DNA of 64,000 bases from Arthrobacter sp. zg-Y820 (GTDB taxonomy: Bacteria; Actinomycetota; Actinomycetes; Actinomycetales; Micrococcaceae): contig NZ_CP126247.1 in the NCBI RefSeq assembly GCF_030142155.1, forward strand, positions 2,790,001 to 2,854,000, written 5' to 3'. Positions within the stretch are counted from its first letter, which is position 1. Each line of letters begins with the position of its first letter. Positions 33,567 through 42,193 of this stretch are shown here, piece by piece. The translations under genes and the position numbers were made by a program. Below the pieces are notes generated by a model that had not been told where the DNA came from, searched no databases, and saw only the letters and a list, made by a program, of their open reading frames with translations.

Positions 33567-33995
33567 TCATCGCTGCGCCCGCGTGACATCGGCCAGCGGT
33601 GCACCCCGTCCAATGGCGGCTGCCCGCCCGTCAAGAAACCGGGACAGGAAACTTGCGGTCTGGGGGGTCAGGAGGCCCAGCTCCACCAGGTGCTCCAGAC
33701 GGCTGGCCCTTGCCGCATAGATCTCCGTCGGTGAGTTGATCCAGTTTTCCTCCACAGCGGGGGCGTCCAGCAGGGGCTGCAGGGAGCCGAACCCGGCTGC
33801 GGCGGCGTATGCCCGCCACGGTGCGTGCTCCATCGCTCCAAGGGGAGGAAGCTGCCCGAGGAGGGAGCGCTCGTCGTAATCCGTGACCGTGTCCTCGGCC
33901 AGGCGCCGCGCTTCGGCGATTTGGCTGGCCGGATCCAGTCCGCGCACGCGGATCAGCTCCCGAACCTTGTCCTCGGCAATTCCCACTGCATCCAT
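33567..33995 (-). pseudogene. In-frame chimera of tadA and tadC fragments (tad operon remnant)
   Basis: 142 codons, open throughout. Residues 1-96 match TadA 1-96 (DERSLLG, LQPLLD, NWINSPTEIYAAR), residues 97-117 match TadA 167-187 (ASRLEHLVELG-LTPQ), and residues 117-142 match TadC 238-262 (RF-DG---AI-RG-PLADV-RAQ). So internal tadA, all of tadB and most of tadC are gone. The first joint lies at a shared Ala-Arg codon pair. It lacks Walker A and B, so it cannot be an ATPase. It begins with ATG where tadA has GTG. Its 3' end runs to just before the glycosyltransferase start. Confidence 0.85.
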
Positions 33996-34215
33996 TCGCT
34001 GACCTCCGGTAGGCTCCGGAAGGGTCGGCGGCTTCGTCCCTCCCGCGACGGTGGTGCAGCCGGTTATGGGCTGCGGCATCAGGTTATGGGCGCGGGAGAG
34101 CTTTGGCGAGCGTAGTGCAACGCGCGAAAAACCGGGTAAGAGTACCCGTACCTGTGTCAGGTAGGCGGAGATCAGTAATCCGCAGCCGGGGTTTCGGCCT
34201 GCAGGCCTATGCCAC
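33996..34215 (-). pseudogene. Degenerate copy of the tadA-carboxypeptidase spacer and carboxypeptidase C-terminus
   Basis: The 176-bp spacer upstream of the chimera aligns in length and in its last 80 bases with the 175-bp spacer upstream of tadA (AACCGGGTA, GTACCCG, final TCA stop). It is followed by a TGA at 34174-34172 and a C-terminal remnant reading GLQAETPAADY against GLPAAENY in the intact M15 enzyme. Beyond about 34215 the similarity is lost. No other gene is visible here. Confidence 0.75.
34133..34148. promoter_or_regulatory. Interrupted palindrome CGGGTA-N4-TACCCG (copy 2)
   Basis: Same arms as at 31104-31119, with AGAG in the centre, located at the equivalent distance from the remnant stop codon. 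Its survival in an otherwise eroded spacer hints at function or at recent duplication. Confidence 0.45.
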
Positions 34216-34236
34216 AGCCATTACCTGTGCCGGGCT

Positions 34237-34391
34237 TCAATCCTCGTACTCGTTGCTCCGGGCGCGCTGGAGACAATGGGCAACCTCGCCAACGCTGGAC
34301 CGGGTTGAGATGCGGCAGGCACCGCAGGGGTGGGCCACCTCAATCCGTGTGCGGATCCAGGGCGCAACGCGGAATGGTGCCCGTTCCGGAA
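34237..34391 (-). pseudogene. Possible C-terminal gene fragment
   Basis: About 50 codons ending in TGA at 34239-34237, reading FRVAPWIRTRIEVAHP, CGACRISTRSS and VGEVAHCLQRARSNEYED. Third codon positions are mostly G or C, as in real genes here. It runs into the acyltransferase gene on the left side of its frame, with no start of its own. I do not recognise it. It could be the tail of a gene cut by the same rearrangement, or chance. Confidence 0.3.
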
Positions 34392-35507
34392 TTATGCCGG
34401 CACGGGAAGCGGCCTTGGAGAACTCCGCCTCCGGCCTTTCAGCCGCATGGCCGGAGCCTCGACACAAATGTAGCTGGCCAGCGCCAGCGGCAAAATGCCG
34501 GCGAATGCCAGGAGGAGGCAGGCGGGCAGCGAGAGCGCCGGCAGCCAGACTTCCAGAAGGTTCTGCACCGGAACCCCGTAAATGTAGACACCGTAGGACA
34601 GATCCTGCTTTGCGCCGATCTTCCGCAAAGGGAGCACCGCCCCCACCACGAAGACAACCAAAGCAAACGGCAGCGGAGCCAGGACAGCAGCGGTTCCGGT
34701 CAGTATCGATGCGAGGAGCAGGGCAAGGGACACTGCCAGCGCCGGAACGACCGTTATTCGCTTCGCATTCAGATAAAGAAGTGCTCCACCCGTAAACGCT
34801 GCGATAAGAGGCGGTGCCATGGTGAGTTCGCTGGGCGGTACCAGACCGGCATGGGCAGCCAGGGATGCGCCGGTGGCAGCCAGGAACACCGCCGCCGTGA
34901 GGACGTTGCGGCGGGCCCGAGTCGCGGCGATGCCGACAATCCCTATTCCGAGATAGCAGCAGCCCTCCCAAAACAGGCTCCACAGGGCTCCGTTCCAGAT
35001 TTCACCCTCAGCCAGTGTGGACCCGATGCCCGCCTGCGAAATGAACGGAGGATAAAGAAGGAAATTCCGGAGGATATAGGTCAGGGCTTCCGCGGGGACA
35101 AAGGACCCCGCGGACCCGAGAGCAACTGACAACGGTGCAAAAACAAATGCCACCATAATCAGGGCGACCAGGAAACCCGGAAAGATTCGCAGGAAACGGG
35201 CCCGGAAAAACCGGGATGCCGGTTGACCGTTGAACCTGCTCCGGGTAATCAAGTAGCCCGAGATTCCGAAGAACCCGAGAACCGACCACGCGCCAAGCGT
35301 CCGTCCGCCCAGGGAGGGTTCATCACCGTGCCCGCCGATTACCCATGAGTGGGACACCACTACCAGGCACGCCAGTATTAGGCGGATGGCATTGAGGGAA
35401 TTGTTTTTGGGATCGAACAGTTCCCCCAGCGTCATTCGTAATGGCGAGCGGCTGGGCAGCAGAGGTGGCGCAGATAGGGACATGGACCGATCTTTCGAGT
35501 TATCCAT
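34392..35507 (-). CDS. Acyltransferase family 3 membrane protein
   Basis: 371 residues from the ATG at 35507; ATG at 35483 is also possible and neither has a good ribosome-binding site. The family features are ILACLVVVSHSWVIGG (catalytic His in the first helix), GISGYLITRSRF and RFFRARFLRIFPG, followed by about ten hydrophobic segments. The LWSLFWEGCCYLGIG helix corresponds to the WSL-x-E motif. It would transfer acetyl or another acyl group to a surface glycan, fitting its place at the left edge of the polysaccharide region. It lies downstream of rmlA behind a terminator. Confidence 0.85.
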   Translation of the reverse strand: MDNSKDRSMSLSAPPLLPSRSPLRMTLGELFDPKNNSLNAIRLILACLVVVSHSWVIGGHGDEPSLGGRTLGAWSVLGFFGISGYLITRSRFNGQPASRFFRARFLRIFPGFLVALIMVAFVFAPLSVALGSAGSFVPAEALTYILRNFLLYPPFISQAGIGSTLAEGEIWNGALWSLFWEGCCYLGIGIVGIAATRARRNVLTAAVFLAATGASLAAHAGLVPPSELTMAPPLIAAFTGGALLYLNAKRITVVPALAVSLALLLASILTGTAAVLAPLPFALVVFVVGAVLPLRKIGAKQDLSYGVYIYGVPVQNLLEVWLPALSLPACLLLAFAGILPLALASYICVEAPAMRLKGRRRSSPRPLPVPA

Positions 35508-35584
35508 CGGGATTGGGAGCCGGCCGAGTAATTTCACGACACGGCTACTCGTGAGCGACCACAAGACTACTTGCATTTCTTTCC

Positions 35585-35619
35585 AAAAGTGGCCGGCCGG
35601 AAACCCGGCCGGCCACTTT
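35585..35619 (-). terminator. Terminator after rmlA
   Basis: A 15-bp perfect stem (35586-35600 with 35605-35619) and loop AAAC on the + strand; on the - strand it is followed by TTTT. It is 43 bases after the rmlA stop. Confidence 0.88.
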
Positions 35620-35661
35620 ATAATCACCGCATTTCCCGCTCCTGCGGCAACGCGGGCACTG

Positions 35662-36528
35662 CTATTTCTGCGCGAGGAGCTCCATGAGGTACTGGCCGTA
35701 CCCGCTTTTGACCAACGGCTCGGCCAAACGGCGCAGTTCGTCGTCGTTGATGTTGCCCAGTCGCCACGAGATTTCCTCGGGGCAGCCGATGGACAGGCCC
35801 TGCCGCTTCTGGACGGTGCGGATGAATTCCGAGGCCTCGTTCAGGGAGTCGAAGGTTCCGGTGTCCAACCATGCCGTGCCGCGCGGAAGGATCTCCACCT
35901 GGAGCTTTCCCTTCTCCAAGTAGATGCGGTTCACATCGGTGATCTCCAGCTCGCCCCGCGGGGAGGGCTTCAGGTCGCGGGCAATTTCGATGACGTCGTT
36001 GTCATAGAAGTAGAGTCCCGGCACCGCATAGTGGCTCTTGGGCTTGGACGGCTTCTCCTCCAGGGAGATGGCACGGCCTTCGCCATCGAACTCGACGACG
36101 CCGTAGGCGGTGGGGTCCGCCACCCAGTACCCGAACACCGCTCCGCCGTCGATGTTGGCGAAGCGCCGAAGCTGCGTCCCCATTCCGGCACCGTAGAAAA
36201 TGTTGTCGCCCAGGACCAGGGCAACGGGTCCGGTGCCAATGTGCTCAGCGCCGAGGACGAACGCCTGCGCCAAACCGTCGGGAGAGGGCTGCTGCTTGTA
36301 GGTGATGCTGACGCCGAAGCGGCTTCCATCCCCCAGCAGGCGCTGGAACTGATCCGCGTCATGGGGTGTGGTGATGATCAGGATGTCCTTGATCCCGGCG
36401 AGGATCAGGGTCGACAGCGGATAGTAGATCATTGGCTTGTCATAGACCGGCACCAGCTGTTTGCTGACGCCAAGGGTGATGGGGTGCAGCCGTGAACCGG
36501 TACCGCCGGCCAGTATTATTCCTCGCAT
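35662..36528 (-). CDS. rmlA: Glucose-1-phosphate thymidylyltransferase
   Basis: First enzyme of dTDP-L-rhamnose synthesis, making dTDP-glucose. 289 residues from the ATG at 36528, where the protein begins [18 protein letters not shown] as in characterised RmlA; GAGG is three bases upstream. Other family segments are [21 protein letters not shown] (in parts), [29 protein letters not shown] (in parts) and [10 protein letters not shown]. It is divergent from rmlB, which shares the short 56-bp promoter region. Confidence 0.97.
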   Translation of the reverse strand: MRGIILAGGTGSRLHPITLGVSKQLVPVYDKPMIYYPLSTLILAGIKDILIITTPHDADQFQRLLGDGSRFGVSITYKQQPSPDGLAQAFVLGAEHIGTGPVALVLGDNIFYGAGMGTQLRRFANIDGGAVFGYWVADPTAYGVVEFDGEGRAISLEEKPSKPKSHYAVPGLYFYDNDVIEIARDLKPSPRGELEITDVNRIYLEKGKLQVEILPRGTAWLDTGTFDSLNEASEFIRTVQKRQGLSIGCPEEISWRLGNINDDELRRLAEPLVKSGYGQYLMELLAQK

Positions 36529-36530
36529 AG

Positions 36531-37583
<1,053 letters not shown>

Positions 37584-37585
37584 AT

Positions 37586-39028
37586 ATGACACTGGAGTTT
37601 TCCAAGCCGCTCGTCCCCCATGAGACGCCGATTCCCGGGGTCGTCCTTTATGACCTCCCTGTTCACGGGGATAACCGCGGATGGTTCAAGGAGAACTGGC
37701 AGCGGGAGAAGATGCTCGCGCTCGGGCTGCCCGATTTTGGTCCCGTGCAGAACAACATTTCCTTCAACGAAAAGTCCGGCACCACCCGCGGCATCCACGC
37801 CGAGCCTTGGGACAAGTACATTTCCGTGGCGACCGGCCGGATCTTCGGCGCCTGGGTCGACCTGCGCGAGGGCCCCTCGTTCGGAACCGTATTCACGGCC
37901 GAGCTGGGCCCGGACTCGGCCATCTTCATTCCCCGCGGCGTGGGAAACGCGTTCCAGACGCTCGAAGACAACACTGCGTACACGTACCTGGTCAATGACC
38001 ATTGGAGTGCCGATGCGCAGGGCCAGTACACGTTCCTGAACCTGGCCGACGAGACCGCCGCCATCAACTGGCCGATCCCGCTGGAGCAGGCCGAACTCTC
38101 GGCGAAGGACAAGGCGCATCCGAGGCTGGCCGACGTCGTGCCCATGGCTGCGAAGAAAATCCTGGTCCTGGGTGCCGACGGACAGCTCGGGAAGGCCTTG
38201 CGCGCCGCCTATGCCGGCGAGTCCAACGTGGAGTTTGCCACCCGCGCCGACTTCGACCTCACCGATCCGTTGGCCTTCGCCGACCGGAACTGGAAGAACT
38301 ACTCCACGATCATCAACGCCGGCGCCTACACCGCGGTCGATGCCGCCGAGACTCCCGAGGGGCGTGCCGCTGCCTGGGAGATCAACGTGAACGCAGTAGC
38401 CCGCCTGGCCCGCGCCGCGACGGAGAACCGGATAACCCTGGTTCAGGTTTCCTCCGACTACGTCTTTGACGGTACGGCAGCCGAGCACCCCGAGGATGAG
38501 CCGTTTTCACCGCTCGGCGTGTACGGGCAGACGAAGGCTGCCGGTGACGCCGTTGTGTCGGCAGTTCCGGCGCACTACATCGTGCGGACCAGCTGGGTCA
38601 TCGGTGAAGGCAACAACTTTGTCCGCACCATGGCTTCGCTGGCGGAGCGGGGCATCAGCCCCGCGGTGGTCAATGATCAGATCGGCCGGCTCACCTTCAC
38701 CGAGGACCTTGCCGCCGGCATCCGGCACCTCGTGGAGACAGGCGCCCCGTTTGGCACCTACAACCTCACGAACGACGGCGATCCGGTCTCCTGGGCCGAT
38801 GTCGCCGCCGATGTCTACGAGACCCTCGGCCGGGCACGCACGGATGTGACCGGGGTGAGCACGGCAGAGTATTTCAAGGGGAAAGCCGGCGTGGCCCCGC
38901 GGCCGCTGAACAGTGTCCTTGCCTTGGACAGGATCCGTTCCACCGGTTTCGCACCGGTCGAAGCCTCAGTCCGGCTGGGTCAGTACCTTTCTCCAAAAGC
39001 TTCAGCAACCAGCAATATGGGATACTAA
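37586..39028 (+). CDS. rmlCD: Bifunctional dTDP-4-dehydrorhamnose 3,5-epimerase / reductase (RmlC-RmlD fusion)
   Basis: 480 residues. The N-terminal RmlC-type cupin (about 1-185) has FSKPLVP, GDNRGWFKENW, FNEKSGTTRGIHAEPWDKYISV (in parts, with the catalytic His) and PRGVGNAFQTL. The C-terminal RmlD-type domain (about 190-480) has ILVLGADGQLGKAL, ADFDLTD, YTAVDAAE, SSDYVFDGT, YGQTKAAGD (Tyr-x3-Lys) and RTSWVIGEG. One chain therefore performs the last two steps to dTDP-L-rhamnose. AGGGA is eight bases before the ATG. It is followed directly by a glycosyltransferase. Confidence 0.95.
   Translation: MTLEFSKPLVPHETPIPGVVLYDLPVHGDNRGWFKENWQREKMLALGLPDFGPVQNNISFNEKSGTTRGIHAEPWDKYISVATGRIFGAWVDLREGPSFGTVFTAELGPDSAIFIPRGVGNAFQTLEDNTAYTYLVNDHWSADAQGQYTFLNLADETAAINWPIPLEQAELSAKDKAHPRLADVVPMAAKKILVLGADGQLGKALRAAYAGESNVEFATRADFDLTDPLAFADRNWKNYSTIINAGAYTAVDAAETPEGRAAAWEINVNAVARLARAATENRITLVQVSSDYVFDGTAAEHPEDEPFSPLGVYGQTKAAGDAVVSAVPAHYIVRTSWVIGEGNNFVRTMASLAERGISPAVVNDQIGRLTFTEDLAAGIRHLVETGAPFGTYNLTNDGDPVSWADVAADVYETLGRARTDVTGVSTAEYFKGKAGVAPRPLNSVLALDRIRSTGFAPVEASVRLGQYLSPKASATSNMGY
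39021..39026 (+). promoter_or_regulatory. Possible -10 upstream of the GT2 gene at 39033
   Basis: GATACT ends six bases before the GTG at 39033, overlapping the end of rmlCD, and there is no ribosome-binding sequence. A leaderless internal transcript is possible. Confidence 0.25.
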
Positions 39029-39032
39029 ACGA

Positions 39033-39698
39033 GTGAACCGAACATGGATCGTTATTCCGATGTACAACGAAGCCACTGTGGTTGGTTCGGTTATCGAGGA
39101 TCTCCGCCGGGTCTTTCCGCATGTGGTCTGCGTTGACGACGGCAGCCGCGACGGCTCCCAAGACGCAGCCCGCGCTGCAGGTGCCGTGGTGGTGCAGCAT
39201 CCGATCAACCTGGGCCAGGGCGCGGCCCTGCAGACCGGCATCGAATATGCGCTTTCCGACCCCGGAATGACCAGCATCGTTACCTTTGATGCCGATGGGC
39301 AGCATCGGGTTGTCGACGCTCAGGCGATGGTGGCCCGGCTGGAAGCCGGCGAAGCCGACATCGTGCTGGGTTCCCGTTTCCTGGACAACCGGACCCAGAT
39401 CTCGAAGGCCAAGCGCCTGGTGCTGAAGACCGCGGCCATCCAGTCGCGCCTGGCCACCGGAATGAACCTGACGGATGCGCACAACGGACTGCGGGCCATG
39501 AACCGCGACGTTGCCTCCCGACTGCATTTGACCCAGAACCGCATGGCCCATGCCTCGGAGCTCGTCAACCAGTTGGCCGTGATGAAACCGCACTGGGTGG
39601 AGCACCCGGTGGAAATCATCTACACGGACTACTCGAAGTCCAAAGGCCAGTCCTTGCTGAACTCGGTCAACATCCTGGCAGAACTCTTCTTTAGGTGA
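39033..39698 (+). CDS. Family 2 glycosyltransferase (DPM1/RfbJ-like)
   Basis: 221 residues, GTG start four bases after the rmlCD stop. VIPMYNEATVVGSVI, VVCVDDGSRDGSQD, NLGQGAALQTGIEYAL, TFDADGQHRV (DxD) and SRFLD-N define a GT2 enzyme of the dolichol/undecaprenyl-phosphate sugar synthase subgroup. No membrane helices, so it is cytosolic. It pairs with the DUF2304 protein downstream, a common GT2-DUF2304 couple in polysaccharide loci. Confidence 0.9.
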   Translation: MNRTWIVIPMYNEATVVGSVIEDLRRVFPHVVCVDDGSRDGSQDAARAAGAVVVQHPINLGQGAALQTGIEYALSDPGMTSIVTFDADGQHRVVDAQAMVARLEAGEADIVLGSRFLDNRTQISKAKRLVLKTAAIQSRLATGMNLTDAHNGLRAMNRDVASRLHLTQNRMAHASELVNQLAVMKPHWVEHPVEIIYTDYSKSKGQSLLNSVNILAELFFR

Positions 39699-39703
39699 GC
39701 TAA

Positions 39704-40114
39704 GTGCTACTAATCGTCCAGATCGTCCTCGTCCTGGCAGTCATCCTCGTCTCGCTGGTGCTTATGCGCGGCGGGGCAAACGCCCGCCACCTTGCCGTGC
39801 GCCGGATCATGCTGATGGTCTTCGCCCTGGCTGCGGCGCTGTCCATCTTCTTTCCGGACGTCCTTACCCGCGTAGCCAGCTTCCTGGGAGTGGGCCGCGG
39901 CACGGACCTCGTGCTGTATGCCACGATCGTCTGCTTCTTCGTGTTCATGGCCACCACGTACCAGCGTTTCCGGACCATGGAGAACTCTGTCACCGCCCTC
40001 TCCCGGCGCATTGCCCTCGATGAAGCACCCAAGCCGTGGGTGTCCGCAGACTTTGAGCTGACGGAGTCCCGGACCGATGGGGACCAGCAGCCGAAGGAAG
40101 CTCCGCGCTCCTGA
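39704..40114 (+). CDS. DUF2304 membrane protein
   Basis: 136 residues; GTG at 39704 with AGGTGA (39693-39698) overlapping the preceding stop. Three hydrophobic segments (residues 1-20, 33-60 and 66-86 approximately) with RHLAVRRIMLMVFALAAALSIFFPD (in parts) and LVLYATIVCFFVFMATTYQRF (in parts), the DUF2304 pattern. The soluble tail is acidic. It probably anchors or assists the preceding glycosyltransferase. Confidence 0.85.
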   Translation: MLLIVQIVLVLAVILVSLVLMRGGANARHLAVRRIMLMVFALAAALSIFFPDVLTRVASFLGVGRGTDLVLYATIVCFFVFMATTYQRFRTMENSVTALSRRIALDEAPKPWVSADFELTESRTDGDQQPKEAPRS

Positions 40115-40135
40115 CGGCACGCACGAATTGCACCG

Positions 40136-40186
40136 CCACAGCACCGCAACAACCACAGCACCGTAAGAACCACAGCACCGCAACAA
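40136..40186. repeat. Three tandem 17-bp repeats
   Basis: CCACAGCACCGCAACAA at 40136-40152 and 40170-40186 are identical; the middle unit 40153-40169 differs at two positions. They lie after the DUF2304 stop and directly before a terminator. Confidence 0.85.
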
Positions 40187-40187
40187 G

Positions 40188-40224
40188 AAGCGGCCGCAGC
40201 CCCGAGGGGCTGCGGCCGCTTTTC
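40188..40224. terminator. Terminator between convergent genes
   Basis: AAGCGGCCGCAGCCCC and its complement GGGGCTGCGGCCGCTT form a 15-16-bp stem with a minimal loop, then TTTTCT. It terminates the rmlB-rmlCD-GT-DUF2304 operon; the A at the left gives weak T on the - strand. Confidence 0.88.
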
Positions 40225-40254
40225 TGCCCGCACTGCGGCAGGAACCGAATCCGC

Positions 40255-41139
40255 CTAGCGGAAGAGGTGCTTCGCCAGCTTGGGGATCGCCTCTGTCTTC
40301 CGGCTCACCAGGGCGCGCCCGATCATGGTGGCTGCGTTCAGTCGTGAAGTGATGTGGAGGCGGGCGGACCGTGCGGCCCGGTTCCAGCCCATCCGGGAGA
40401 AACGCTCGGCTTCGCCTTCAAAGAACCGGCGCTCTTCGTCAAAGCGGCGGCCGTCCAAGGCACGAACCGAGGAATCGGATCCGGAATGGCGCCGGTACAG
40501 GAACGCGAGTTCCGGCGTCAGGACCATGGCTCCGCCGTCGGCGGCGATATCCAGGATCAGCGCCAGGTCCTGGACGACGTCGAATTCGCTCCGGAAGCCG
40601 ATGCGCTTGATGACATCGGAACGCCAGGCGATGGACGGGAAGTAGTGCCAGCCGGCGTGCAGCAGGCTGGTGGCCAGCGCTTCACCTTGAAGCGCCCGCC
40701 GGTCATTTCCGCGAGGCGAGGCGGCCTTCTTCACCTGATCAACGAGCGGCTGCGTTGCCCGCCCCGCCTCATCGATAACCTGCACTCCGGGCTGGACAGC
40801 GGCGGCCTCGGGGAACTGCTCGAACGCCTCCACCACTACCGAGAGGTAGTTGGGCAGCATGACGTCATCCGCACCCATGATGACCACGATGGGGGCCTCC
40901 ACCAGGCCCACGGCCTTGCGGTAGTTGCCGTTAGCGCCGAGGTTCACCTCATTGCGCTGGTAGGTCACCCGGGGATCGTCGATGGTGCCGAACCAGCGTG
41001 CGGGTTCAGGGTCCGGATAGCCGTCGTCGATGACCACGAGGCGCCAGTCCTGATGCTGCTGCCCCATCACGCTCCGGGCGGCTTGCTTCATGAGTTCCAC
41101 GTCTCCGTAGTACGGGAACATTACATCAACGGCTGTCAC
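40255..41139 (-). CDS. Family 2 glycosyltransferase
   Basis: 294 residues, GTG start. MFPYYGDVELMKQAARSVMGQQH, RLVVIDDGYPDPEPARW, NLGANGNYRKAVG, VIMGADDVMLPNYL (DxD-type) place it in the GT2 group of polysaccharide loci. C-terminal HITSRLNAATMIGRALVSRK has no clear membrane helix. Sugar and acceptor unknown. Monocistronic, reading toward the terminator at 40188. Confidence 0.88.
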   Translation of the reverse strand: MTAVDVMFPYYGDVELMKQAARSVMGQQHQDWRLVVIDDGYPDPEPARWFGTIDDPRVTYQRNEVNLGANGNYRKAVGLVEAPIVVIMGADDVMLPNYLSVVVEAFEQFPEAAAVQPGVQVIDEAGRATQPLVDQVKKAASPRGNDRRALQGEALATSLLHAGWHYFPSIAWRSDVIKRIGFRSEFDVVQDLALILDIAADGGAMVLTPELAFLYRRHSGSDSSVRALDGRRFDEERRFFEGEAERFSRMGWNRAARSARLHITSRLNAATMIGRALVSRKTEAIPKLAKHLFR

Positions 41140-41318
41140 GGCTAGTGGCTTCTTTCACTTCATACTGCAGGCTGCCCAACAGCGGCCGCAGATGGCAGCG
41201 CGGCTGCAGGCAGTGTGGAGACATGGGACATGTCCACTATATGGAAGCCGTCCGGCTAAGTCGAAACAGGCCACCGGGTAAACTTGTTGCGTCCGTGCCG
41301 CAGATCCTCGAGGAACCC

Positions 41319-42098
41319 ATGACTTCCAGCAGTGCCAGGAACATTCAGACGCCCCAGGTTCGTGTCAGCGTCTGCATGGCGGCGTACAACGGAGCCGCCC
41401 ACATCGCCGAACAGATCGATTCAATTCTTCCGCAGCTGGGCCCGGCGGACGAACTCGTGATCGTGGACGACGCCTCCACCGACGACACCGTAAAGGTGGT
41501 TTCCCGGATCGCCGATGACCGCATCCGCCTGATTTCCTCCAGCGACAACCGCGGATACGTACGGAATTTTGAGGCGGCCCTGACGCAGAGCCGGGGCGAG
41601 TACGTTTTCCTCGCGGACCAGGACGATGTCTGGCTCCCGGGCCGCGTGGAGGCAATGATCGCAGCGCTGCAGGACGCCGACGTCGTTGCCAGCAACTTTG
41701 GATTCTTCGGTCACCAGCCGCGCCGGATCGAGTCAATCCGGCTCCGGGCCGCGGACAGCTCCCGCCGCTGGGCAAACCTGTTTGCCCTCTGGATCGGTTA
41801 TCGGCCCTACTTCGGCTGCGCCATGGCGTTCCGCCGCCCGGCGCGGGACCTCATCCTTCCCTTCCCCGATTTCCTGGACGAAACCCACGATCAGTGGATC
41901 GCGCTGGTGGGCAACCTCGCGGGGAGGATGGCTCATCTGGAACAGGACACCCTGGTGCGCCGGCTGCACGAGAACAACACCACTCCCAAACAGTGGCGCA
42001 GCCTGCGGCTCATCCTGAAAGCCCGGTTCATGCTCGTCCGGGCATTCTTCGAGGCCCGCGGCCGAATCCGCCGCTCGCGCCGCCAGCTGCACCCCTAG
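41319..42098 (+). CDS. Family 2 glycosyltransferase (rhamnosyltransferase-like)
   Basis: 259 residues from the ATG at 41319, with GAGGA four bases upstream; earlier in-frame starts lack support. RVSVCMAAYNGAAHIAEQIDSILPQL, ELVIVDDASTDDTV, NRGYVRNFEAAL, VFLADQDDVWLPGR and DETHDQWIALVG fit GT2 enzymes of the WfgS/rhamnosyltransferase type. Given the complete dTDP-rhamnose pathway next door, rhamnose transfer is plausible but unproven. It converges on the gene ending at 42194. Confidence 0.87.
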   Translation: MTSSSARNIQTPQVRVSVCMAAYNGAAHIAEQIDSILPQLGPADELVIVDDASTDDTVKVVSRIADDRIRLISSSDNRGYVRNFEAALTQSRGEYVFLADQDDVWLPGRVEAMIAALQDADVVASNFGFFGHQPRRIESIRLRAADSSRRWANLFALWIGYRPYFGCAMAFRRPARDLILPFPDFLDETHDQWIALVGNLAGRMAHLEQDTLVRRLHENNTTPKQWRSLRLILKARFMLVRAFFEARGRIRRSRRQLHP

Positions 42099-42099
42099 C

Positions 42100-42134
42100 T
42101 GTACTGAGACCGGCTAGTTGTACTGAGACCGGCT
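42100..42134. repeat. 16-bp direct repeat
   Basis: TGTACTGAGACCGGCT at 42100-42115 and 42119-42134, exact copies separated by AGT, immediately after the stop at 42098. Confidence 0.85.
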
Positions 42135-42162
42135 GCGGAGCCGGCCGTCAGCGACTCCCGCC

Positions 42163-42190
42163 GGGGGGGGGCATCCCCGGCGGGGATGCC
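42163..42190. terminator. G9 tract and hairpin between convergent glycosyltransferase genes
   Basis: Nine G in a row (42163-42171), then GGCATCCCC (42170-42178) pairing with GGGGATGCC (42182-42190) across a three-base loop. No T run follows, so it is a weak terminator candidate at best. Confidence 0.45.
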
Positions 42191-42193
42191 CCG

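Noticed and set aside
31138..34240. Insertion sequence or transposon explaining the duplicated tad region.
   Set aside because: No transposase, terminal inverted repeats or target duplication seen between 31 and 34.4 kb; tandem duplication and deletion explains the pattern.
34237..34983. A 248-codon - strand frame overlapping the acyltransferase gene in another frame.
   Set aside because: Most of it is the acyltransferase read out of frame. Only the final 50 codons outside that gene are kept as a possible fragment.
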